A stretch of 64,000 nt of DNA, taken from positions 17,950 through 81,949 of the forward strand of contig NZ_QBUY01000031.1 in NCBI RefSeq assembly GCF_003121405.1, in the 5' to 3' direction. The position numbers were made by a program, and so were the translations under genes. This DNA is from Paraburkholderia sp. C35. Its GTDB lineage: Bacteria > Pseudomonadota > Gammaproteobacteria > Burkholderiales > Burkholderiaceae. Under the pieces are notes generated by a model that was given only the letters and a program-made list of their open reading frames with translations, was not told where the DNA came from and searched no databases. Position 1 is the first letter of the stretch, and each line of letters opens with the position of its first letter. Positions 45,033 to 52,046 of this stretch are shown here, in pieces.

Positions 45033-45371
45033 AGTCAGCGAAGCAAAATCCGCATCAGACCGACAGCGTCGTATCAAAACTGGTCGCTCACGCGTGGGGA
45101 CCGGTTGACTAGAGAGTCATGCTCGACCAGTTCGACGATGCATACCAAACCGATGCTCTCGCAACATTTCAGCTTCATCTCTCGCGAAGCTGAAATGTTG
45201 ACCTGGTTCTGGCGTGGAAAAATTAACAGCAATATTGACGAAACTCCAGACTTAGCACCGCGCATGTTAAACGCGCGTCTCGAACACGTAATCGGCAAGC
45301 TGAAATGCGGGACGTCGCTCAGCGGCCGCCGCAACGGCCGCACGATGTATCACACAGCAACAAAAATAGCG
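45033..45371. other. Gap between converging genes with a 14-bp inverted repeat
   Basis: AACATTTCAGCTTC at 45163-45176 and its exact inverse GAAGCTGAAATGTT at 45186-45199 are separated by 9 bases. No T tract follows on either strand, so it is not a typical terminator, although its position between converging genes would suit one. Open frames across the gap do not look like genes. Confidence 0.6.
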
Positions 45372-46202
45372 TTACCCACCTGGACACGACAAGCCTTTCA
45401 GACAGGACATCCTGATGTCAACATCCCACTTTCGAAAGTCCGCGTAGGACACGACTCCGTTGTCGTGAAGACGGAATCTATGTTGCTCGGTTCCGGGATA
45501 CCGGCCAGGATTCTCATAGTCCGCCCAGTAAGCAAAAATCCGTACGAGGTTTGGTTGGTCCATCAAGTGATACCATCCGGCCGCTACGCTCAGCGTCAAA
45601 CAAATCATGAGCGAATAGGCAACAAAATCAAACAATGAAATTTCCATTCTCTTTCGGATACGTTCCGAAAGTGTCCGCATTCGACTGCTGCCCCAGTCCA
45701 CCACGAAAAGCTGAAACGGAATTGCCTGTAATAGCCATGAAGGAAGCGCAAGGGAACCGACAATCGCCATCGTGAAAATCCAGACGCAACCAATCGCGAC
45801 GGCAATGATGACGGCAGCGACAACCGGATAGCAAAAGAGCGTTAGCAAAGCGGCGGTACAGGGAAAATCACCGGCAGGAAGTTGCAATGCCTCGATGAGA
45901 ATCGATTGCGCCGGTAAAGTAGCGATAACAGCAATGAAAGCGCTGCTGAACATGACGGCGATACGTCCGAATGGCGAGCGCCATGCTGCGGTGACCGTGG
46001 GAAATATGCGCAGTGCCGTACCTGAACACAACGCTATGGCACAAACAATCTCCGAAACAACCCCAAAACCGTTAAGGCGACCGGCTTTCATACCGAACAG
46101 AACCAGAAAGATGCCAGAAACAATCACGATCTGAATGCAGATCTTGTGTAGCCTCTTTCGCCTTTGGAGCGCCTCGTCCAACAGCAATTCTTTGACTTTC
46201 AT
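45372..46202 (-). CDS. Multipass membrane protein downstream of the E2-E1/JAMM operon
   Basis: 276 residues with about six hydrophobic segments: at about 21-38, 46-65, 80-100, 117-150 (two adjacent) and 205-225 (VAYSLMICLTLSVAAGWYHL). A basic start (QRRKRLHK) suggests a cytosolic N-terminus; the last 50 residues are soluble. No family recognised. It follows the JAMM gene by 132 bases on the same strand and may be part of the operon, possibly as a membrane effector, but independent expression is possible. Confidence 0.65.
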   Translation of the reverse strand: MKVKELLLDEALQRRKRLHKICIQIVIVSGIFLVLFGMKAGRLNGFGVVSEIVCAIALCSGTALRIFPTVTAAWRSPFGRIAVMFSSAFIAVIATLPAQSILIEALQLPAGDFPCTAALLTLFCYPVVAAVIIAVAIGCVWIFTMAIVGSLALPSWLLQAIPFQLFVVDWGSSRMRTLSERIRKRMEISLFDFVAYSLMICLTLSVAAGWYHLMDQPNLVRIFAYWADYENPGRYPGTEQHRFRLHDNGVVSYADFRKWDVDIRMSCLKGLSCPGG

Positions 46203-46334
46203 TTCTCGTTAGCCCTTTTCTCGGGGTCGACGGTCGACACGATTCTTCTTCCAACGTCGACACGCCGATGGTCTTCCTTTTATTTGCCGCTTCGATAGTC
46301 GCAGCATCCAGCTAGCGATAATGAGCTGTTCCCT

Positions 46335-46817
46335 TCAGCCTTCAAACGATCGTATTTCGAGCGAATCGAATCTGGCGGCCAGCCCTTTCAAACGAGTGCC
46401 GCGATAACGATGTGCACGCCACATCCAGTCCTCACCTGCTCCAGCACCTATCAGCATCAACGGCTGCGACGTCCCCGATTCTCGGTGGCGCGCGATACCG
46501 CGTAGCGTCCTTTTGTCGAGCCAGCTCATCTGTGGATTGCCATTTGGATGCGTGTGCCAGTCTCCGAGATAGACGAATTGCCCCGAAGAGTCCCGATACA
46601 TCTGGTCCAACTGAAGGCATTGCCAATCATGGTCAGGTTCGAAGCGCTCCCGCTTGTGCTGGGCACGCTCGCCGGGCCCAATGACGTGCTGAACAACCGG
46701 TTCGCCGTTTAATCCGACATACCCCACCAGCACGCCCCCCGTTTCGAGGGGAAACATTCGGCGCGCTTCGGCCTTCAGCTCAATGAGCGCCTTGGTGCCT
46801 AACCACAAGGCCGTCAT
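46335..46817 (-). CDS. JAB/JAMM-family isopeptidase (Cap3-like)
   Basis: 160 residues. The JAMM zinc-protease motif is complete: Glu25 in FPLETGGVLVGYVG, then GDWHTHPNGNPQMSWLD giving His88-x-His90-x10-Asp101 with Ser98. This size and layout match the stand-alone JAB proteases of bacterial ubiquitin-like operons, such as Cap3 of type II CBASS, which cleave a protein from the carboxyl end of a modifier. It overlaps the E2-E1 gene by four bases, so the two proteins are made together. Expected role: trimming a modifier precursor or reversing conjugation. Confidence 0.9.
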   Translation of the reverse strand: MTALWLGTKALIELKAEARRMFPLETGGVLVGYVGLNGEPVVQHVIGPGERAQHKRERFEPDHDWQCLQLDQMYRDSSGQFVYLGDWHTHPNGNPQMSWLDKRTLRGIARHRESGTSQPLMLIGAGAGEDWMWRAHRYRGTRLKGLAARFDSLEIRSFEG

Positions 46818-48568
46818 ACGCGTGTGCCACAGGCGGCACAGTCATGCCTCTTGCCGAGACTGTACGTGGTCCACTCGGGCGCCAACGACATATGGGCCCG
46901 CCTAAGGTCGCCAACGGCGACGTCCCACGAAAAATCCGGGTAGCCGTGCTCTTCTTCCGAGTTCAGCGTAGCGACCGTCAGACGCGCCGCCAGATGAGCA
47001 ATAGCATCACTGTCTATTCCTGCCCCGATGAACGTCGGCTGAGAACATCCACCCGGTTGGATTTCGTCGGTACCTTCGTCTACCGGCAAACGAATCGACC
47101 CGTCCGCGAGGTTACGAAGGAAGCAATGCCAGCAACCGTCTGTTCTTGTCGGCTGTACGCGACCGACTATGCCCCCCGCCGCACCATGAGTGGTGGTCAG
47201 CCATACGTAGGGCTTCCCGACTTCGCTCGCAAGATCCGCAAGAAAATGGCTGACTCTGTGGTTGGCGGCCGCGTCCACGATAATGTCGGCCTCCTGTATT
47301 TCCTGCCGGAGAATCGCGTATTCGGAACGGGTTCTGTCCCAAGGACCCTGCCTCACACCGCCTATTCGCAGGTTGTAACCACTGGCGGCCGTGTATGGAT
47401 ACTCGTTTGCGATATGCGCCATAACCGCCGTTGTCTTTTGAAACCCAGCATACTGCCAACCGAGTCCCCACCGGATAGTGTTTCCGACCTGTAGCACGTC
47501 GAAATCGATTACGCGCAGCTCTCCAATGCCTGCCTTCGCCAGTTGCAGGCACAACGGTGAGCCAAGACTGCCCAGCCCCACCACAAGTGCCCGCTTCTTC
47601 CGAAGCGGCGTGAGGAACGGCGCTCTACGCATCCATGCCCGTTCACCACCCCAGTCGGCTCGTATAAAGTCGGCCCGTACATCGGGCGGCTGAGAGCGTC
47701 TGGCCTCGCGGGTAACGCGCACAGCTAGAAAAATCCAGTCATCGCTTGTGGTACGCCACGACACTTCATCGGGGTAGACGAGGCCGACTACGATCACGTC
47801 GCCGCGCTTGGCTGCCTGGATTGCCTTCACTAACTCAGGCAGCACAGCCGCTGCCTGATTGAAAACCTCTTGGGGCGCCGCGGTGATAGTTGAAACGACC
47901 GGTCGCACGTCGAGCCTCGCCCAATACCCACGTGCGTACGAATTGAACGGCGGAATCGTCGTCTCGAACCGCACCAAAGGCGTACTGCGCACATCGCAGA
48001 CAGACTTGACAACGCCGCTGACAAAGCAGCGATCATTGAATTGCGGCGGCACTTCTCGCAGGCTGAGCTCAAGGCGTCCGCTACGCACGGAAAGCGGCGG
48101 CGTCCCGTCCGGGACGATCAGAACACAGTCCTGGGTATAAGGCAGAAACGAAGACAGCGGTTCGCCGACATGGTCTTCGATACTCGCAACCTGTTCGGAA
48201 AGAGCGTCCTCACGGTTAACCGCGAGGACGGCCGGCAGCTGCTCCGTGATTAGCGTCGCTAAAGAATCCTGCCCCGGGTACCAGTCTTCTCCTTCTCGCG
48301 CCAGTAGACATAGGTTGCGCCCGAGCGGATGCTGGTGACGTGCGAACTTCGCGTCATCTGCAGTGACCATCGGCGCGAAGTACGGGTATGAATCGGGATA
48401 GGTGGCGGTGAGTGCGAGCGTACCGCCGTCATGAACAACCTCTACCCGCACAATCATTTGCCCCGCGTCCATCGCCACCTGGTCAATCGACCAGGAGTAC
48501 CCGAGCGCATCAAGGGCGCACTGCTCCCGACCAAGCTCGTCGGGATAGCGAATCCACCACGCTTCCAT
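46814..48568 (-). CDS. E2-E1 fusion ubiquitin-like conjugation enzyme (Cap2-like)
   Basis: 584 residues from ATG. Residues 1-115 form an E2-like domain: TYPDSYPYFAPMV, then HQHPLGRNLCLL with candidate catalytic Cys87 and the following W-P. A middle region (about 115-310) resembles the inactive linker part of Cap2. The E1/ThiF domain follows: ALVVGLGSLGSPLCLQLAKA (ATP loop GLGSLG, 331-336), DFDVLQVGN, DAAANHRVS, candidate transfer Cys508 in PGGCSQPTF, and a Cys4 zinc site CWHC (479-482) plus CAAC (577-580). All catalytic elements are visible. It should activate and transfer a C-terminal carboxyl group onto a target. It sits between a His-rich gene and the JAMM gene; no CD-NTase is nearby. Confidence 0.9.
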   Translation of the reverse strand: MEAWWIRYPDELGREQCALDALGYSWSIDQVAMDAGQMIVRVEVVHDGGTLALTATYPDSYPYFAPMVTADDAKFARHQHPLGRNLCLLAREGEDWYPGQDSLATLITEQLPAVLAVNREDALSEQVASIEDHVGEPLSSFLPYTQDCVLIVPDGTPPLSVRSGRLELSLREVPPQFNDRCFVSGVVKSVCDVRSTPLVRFETTIPPFNSYARGYWARLDVRPVVSTITAAPQEVFNQAAAVLPELVKAIQAAKRGDVIVVGLVYPDEVSWRTTSDDWIFLAVRVTREARRSQPPDVRADFIRADWGGERAWMRRAPFLTPLRKKRALVVGLGSLGSPLCLQLAKAGIGELRVIDFDVLQVGNTIRWGLGWQYAGFQKTTAVMAHIANEYPYTAASGYNLRIGGVRQGPWDRTRSEYAILRQEIQEADIIVDAAANHRVSHFLADLASEVGKPYVWLTTTHGAAGGIVGRVQPTRTDGCWHCFLRNLADGSIRLPVDEGTDEIQPGGCSQPTFIGAGIDSDAIAHLAARLTVATLNSEEEHGYPDFSWDVAVGDLRRAHMSLAPEWTTYSLGKRHDCAACGTRV

Positions 48569-48570
48569 GA

Positions 48571-48837
48571 TCAACCCACCGGGCGATGGCCAGGCGGCTT
48601 CGGAGCACCCGAACCGGGATTCGGACGACCGCCGCCGGGCGAGCCCGGCGGATTATGCGGCGGCGGCGGCTGGTGGCCGTGTCCATGTTCGTGGCCATGA
48701 TGGCTGTGATCGTCGCGATGATGATGATGCTGTTCGTGATGACGATGATGTTCACGCTCATCGTGCTTGCGATGCTCATGTTCGCGACGGTCGTGATCGC
48801 GCTTTTCATGTGCATCCTTTCGGTCGTGTTCGCTCAT
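48571..48837 (-). CDS. His-rich low-complexity protein ending in glycine
   Basis: 88 residues from ATG (a GTG at 48858 is an alternative). Residues 1-55 are almost only His, Asp, Glu, Arg and Lys (for example REHHRHHEQHHHHRDDHSHH); residues 56-88 are Pro/Gly-rich and end GHRPVG. Its stop lies directly at the E2-E1 start, so it is the first gene of the conjugation operon. It is not a beta-grasp protein by composition. It could be a metal store for the zinc enzymes or the unusual modifier/substrate whose terminal Gly is activated. Low-complexity frames can be spurious, but operon position and length argue for a real gene. Confidence 0.6.
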   Translation of the reverse strand: MSEHDRKDAHEKRDHDRREHEHRKHDEREHHRHHEQHHHHRDDHSHHGHEHGHGHQPPPPHNPPGSPGGGRPNPGSGAPKPPGHRPVG

Positions 48838-48948
48838 TACTTGTGTCCCAAAAGTCACAATTACCGCCGCAGAGCGGTGTCGGTCGCCCCTGCGACCGAT
48901 GCATTTATTCTACATACAGATTCCCGCAACACAACTACTTTTTATGAC

Positions 48949-48963
48949 CACATATTAAATGTG
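48949..48963. promoter_or_regulatory. Candidate operator of the WYL regulator
   Basis: CACAT and ATGTG flank ATTAA in an AT-rich divergent promoter region (about 48900-49000) between the conjugation operon and the WYL gene. CapW and BrxR regulators bind inverted repeats in such positions. Confidence 0.45.
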
Positions 48964-49015
48964 ACAACATACAATTGATTCTCACCTACAATGCGTGCGA
49001 CAAAGGAGTGCGCAC

Positions 49016-49864
49016 GTGAACCTGCCGCGAGATATTCAACGAGAACGCCTGTATTACATTGAGTTTCTGGCCCTGTTTTCTGGTCAGGTCAGCCGGAAGG
49101 ACCTGACGGGCCGTTTTGGTATCAGCGAACCAGCTGCAACCAAAGATCTGTCGATGTATGCGGAGATGGCTCCGTCAATGCTGAGATACGATTTGCGGCG
49201 AAAATGCTACGTCTACGACGACGGGCACCCTTATTTCGACCACGACGTCGAACAGGCCCTCCATGCATTGGCGGGAGACGGTGCAGTCGATTTCGATCCA
49301 TCAAGGACGAAGCGAATACCTGGCTGGGTTAGCACGAGCATCAAACGGCAAGTGCCGCTCGAACTGGCCGCAACGCTCACAAGGTCAATAGACCAGCATC
49401 AATGGGTGCGTGTCGAATACTCATCGCTGACGACGGGTACACAATTGCGGAAGCTATCGCCACTCGCACTGGTCAACGATGGTTTGCGCTGGCATATCCG
49501 CTGTTACGATCACGAGCACGAGGAGTTTCGTGATTTCGGCCTCACGCGGTTTGGACGTGTCACCGCGACCGGCAACTCAGAAGTTGGACTATCAAAAGAC
49601 CGTGACTGGAATAATGAAGTCGTGCGTCAACTGTCCCCCCACCCCAAAGCACTTCATCCGGAAACGACCGCCGCTGACTACGACATGAATGACGGGGCGA
49701 AGACCGTCAAGCTGAGAGCTTGCCTGGTCGGATACTTCCTGCGTCACTGGCACGTGGATTTTTCGCCAGACGCTTCAGGCAATCCTCGCGCGCAGCAACT
49801 TTATCTCTCAAATCGCCAGTACCTTCGGGAAGCGGGAGTCCCGGACTGGGCCTTGCAGCCATAA
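49016..49864 (+). CDS. WYL-domain regulator of the CapW/BrxR type
   Basis: 282 residues from the GTG that follows AAAGGAG by seven bases. The winged helix at residues 10-65 (RLYYIEFLALFSGQVSRKDL, FGISEPAATKDLSMY, MAPSMLRYDLRRKCYV) has the CapW/BrxR look, including YxxxAP--L-YD--(R)K-Y. The WYL domain (about 120-190) has WVRVEYSSLTTG, LSPLALVNDGLRWHIRCYDH and FRDFGLTRFGRV, and a C-terminal extension follows. CapW represses CBASS and BrxR represses BREX until infection. Divergent position makes it the likely repressor of the E2-E1/JAMM operon. Confidence 0.88.
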   Translation: MNLPRDIQRERLYYIEFLALFSGQVSRKDLTGRFGISEPAATKDLSMYAEMAPSMLRYDLRRKCYVYDDGHPYFDHDVEQALHALAGDGAVDFDPSRTKRIPGWVSTSIKRQVPLELAATLTRSIDQHQWVRVEYSSLTTGTQLRKLSPLALVNDGLRWHIRCYDHEHEEFRDFGLTRFGRVTATGNSEVGLSKDRDWNNEVVRQLSPHPKALHPETTAADYDMNDGAKTVKLRACLVGYFLRHWHVDFSPDASGNPRAQQLYLSNRQYLREAGVPDWALQP

Positions 49865-50235
49865 TACCAATCGCCTGATAGTTGCCACATCGGTCTGAGT
49901 CGCGACTGAAATCCTTGCTCGAGCGAATTAGAGGTCGAAGTGCATAGCCGGCATCCGTACGGCGCCTTCCACAACGCGCGAGTACGCCGAGATTCGAGAA
50001 TCAAACTAAATTATTGAATTTGTTGTATTTTTCCGTTTCCACGTGTAATCTCGCGCTACTCGTCGCCCTGTTGATTTGGCCAAAATCGAGACCACATGAC
50101 GAGACCGGGGATCCCCCGTTTGGAGCGTTCCGGGAGTGACGCCAACGTTGGCGGTGGTTTCGAGATAACGATGTTCTGACCGCGTACGACTCAGATCACC
50201 TACCCGGAGAACCGAGCTCCGCAACGATAACAACA
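49865..50235. other. Gap without a supported gene
   Basis: No convincing frame. AT-rich around 50005-50035. It contains the promoter for the gene at 50236. Confidence 0.4.
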
Positions 50236-50790
50236 ATGCTTACACTATCGACCACAGGCGACGCTCTATTGGAAGAGCTCGATGTCGATTTGCTCGGCTC
50301 CATTCATGCTCACATGGACGAACGAGGCAGTTCGTCAAGCGCATATGTTGTTCCAATGGAAAGCATATTCATCCAGGGAGCTCGCACTCAGGAACGGTGC
50401 ATTATTGTCGCTGTACCCCACGTCGCAAGCAAGGACGTCCAGATACATAACCGGCGCATCTACAGCGATGTGCGCACAACTCCCGATCGAAAGCGACGAG
50501 CTTGCCTGATGCTGGCGGGCGGCGCGGTCGCATTGTCAGAGCCCGCCGTCACGGGTGCAGCTCCACTGCAATACAAGCGATTGGTAGTAGTCTGGATTCT
50601 CGCAGACGAGGTCGCGATTTCCGACTATCCATACTCCGATGCCGTGAGTAATGGACTTTTGCGAGCATCACTAGCAGCCGATACATCGGCACATTGGAAT
50701 CAACGAGGTACGAACCTTCATGCACAAGTGGAGCCCACGGTAGTCGAAGTGTTCGACATTTTCGATATCGATAGCCGAATCCCCGGCTAG
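50236..50790 (+). CDS. Orphan protein, paralog of 29917-30480
   Basis: 184 residues, soluble. Related to the 187-residue protein at 29917-30480 through RACLMLAGGAVAL and LVVVWILADEVAI. Both end with an acidic helix containing VF(D/E)-(F/C)I or FDIFDID-like runs. No known domain. Two copies 20 kb apart fit the general pattern of duplicated orphan families in this window. Confidence 0.6.
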   Translation: MLTLSTTGDALLEELDVDLLGSIHAHMDERGSSSSAYVVPMESIFIQGARTQERCIIVAVPHVASKDVQIHNRRIYSDVRTTPDRKRRACLMLAGGAVALSEPAVTGAAPLQYKRLVVVWILADEVAISDYPYSDAVSNGLLRASLAADTSAHWNQRGTNLHAQVEPTVVEVFDIFDIDSRIPG

Positions 50791-50800
50791 CGCCTTTGCA

Positions 50801-51286
50801 TCACCTCGACTTCCTTCCAGCGATCATCGTGCCCCGACAATCGGAGGCTCCGCAGTAGCACGCGTAGCGTTTGCGAAGCGCCTTCGAAACTTTCTCCTCG
50901 CCACTGAGCGCATAGTCAATGCTCAATTCCTCACCAGCGTTAATCTGTCGCGAAGCTCGGATAAATATGCGACCGGCGTCCAGCTCTGGCTCGCAGTTCG
51001 GAGCACATGAATGATTGATCCACCGTGCACTGTTGCCGCCGATCGAGCCGTCGATGACATAGCCGTTTCCGATATCGAAGTAGAACGTATGATCCGGTTG
51101 CGCGAGGTTGCGCGGAGGACCATTCATTGCGACTTCCCACGAGACCAGTTGGCCTTTGTACTCGCAGATAAGCTCGCCATCACCGATGCTCACTGTTGCG
51201 AACACGCCGTTTCCGTGGATGGATGACGTCCTGACTGAAAAGCGTCGCTTCGACTGTCTTCGCCGGTTCGACTTCGCTGATTCCAT
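50801..51286 (-). CDS. SET-domain protein (lysine methyltransferase fold)
   Basis: 161 residues from the ATG behind GCGAGGAT. The SET core is complete: SVRTSSIHGNGVFATVSIGD, GELICEYKGQLV, YVIDGSIGGNSARWINHSCA with the NHSCxPN knot (NHSCAPN), RASRQINAGEELSIDYAL with the catalytic Tyr, and a post-SET CYCGASDCRG that with the knot Cys binds zinc. The N-terminus is basic. It should methylate lysine on an unknown protein using S-adenosylmethionine. Bacterial SET proteins are scattered and probably act on DNA-binding or host proteins. Confidence 0.9.
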   Translation of the reverse strand: MESAKSNRRRQSKRRFSVRTSSIHGNGVFATVSIGDGELICEYKGQLVSWEVAMNGPPRNLAQPDHTFYFDIGNGYVIDGSIGGNSARWINHSCAPNCEPELDAGRIFIRASRQINAGEELSIDYALSGEEKVSKALRKRYACYCGASDCRGTMIAGRKSR

Positions 51287-51534
51287 GATCAAATCCTCGC
51301 CTGCGCGCGTTGTTCCGAAGAGACGACGAGCCAGCGAACATCTTGCTGCTTCGCGGCGAAGCATGGTCTGTCGCATCCGTTTTTAGCGTTAAGGAGACTC
51401 GAACGCGTTTTTTTGGACCGCCCCTATGGTTCGCGTCGACCGGACAAAGCGCTCCCGGCCAATCAACGCTTCGACCGAAAGGTAGTGTTGCTGGAGGTAG
51501 CAAGCAAAGTTGTAGTTCCGGCAACAGACCGCGT

Positions 51535-51858
51535 CTAGGCAGCCGCGAAGTTACCTGAACCTGTTCCAGCTTCGCTTCGCACGCTCTCATACTCGACCAT
51601 ATCGTCGACGAAAATTGGTGCCGTATCGTTGGCTGCCAGCGGCCGTTTCCTGAGTGCAATATCGATGAAACTGGTCAGATGCTTGAAGAACACTTCCAGC
51701 TGCCTGGCGTCGGATACCTGAGGCGCGAGGCCAAGCGCCTTTTCAAGAGTATGGCGTGAAACGTGAAAACGCTGAAGTCCCTTTAGAACACGGACTTGAA
51801 ACACAACACCATCACCGTTGTGCGGATTAGCCGCCCAAACAAGTCTGCTACTTCCCAT
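51535..51858 (-). CDS. DUF1488-like protein
   Basis: 107 residues. Pattern: RLVWAANPHNGDGVVFQVRV, LKGLQRFHVSRHTLEKALGL, then a helix and FIDIALRKRPLAANDTAPIF, VDDM. This follows the small DUF1488 family (strand, VxFxV-(x)G, Is-eaLe, -A-rk--, -v-(D)). It has a 17-residue extra tail. The family is common in Burkholderia; function unknown. Confidence 0.55.
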   Translation of the reverse strand: MGSSRLVWAANPHNGDGVVFQVRVLKGLQRFHVSRHTLEKALGLAPQVSDARQLEVFFKHLTSFIDIALRKRPLAANDTAPIFVDDMVEYESVRSEAGTGSGNFAAA

Positions 51859-52046
51859 GCTTCCCCCGACCGCTTAGTATCCTCCACTCTTGGCAAATAC
51901 TGGCACACGGAAAATCCGTTTCAAATATATGGAAATCGCTATTTCCTTTTTACAACACCTTCTCAGGTCGCAACCCACTGTCCACCAAAGCGAGAGACGA
52001 CTTCCGATATGGTCGGAGCCGAAGGCTCGCAATAACATTTCCTGTC

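Noticed and set aside
45105..45638. 177-codon plus-strand frame across the 14-bp inverted repeat
   Set aside because: It runs antisense through the end of the membrane protein gene and has no domain; probably a shadow frame.
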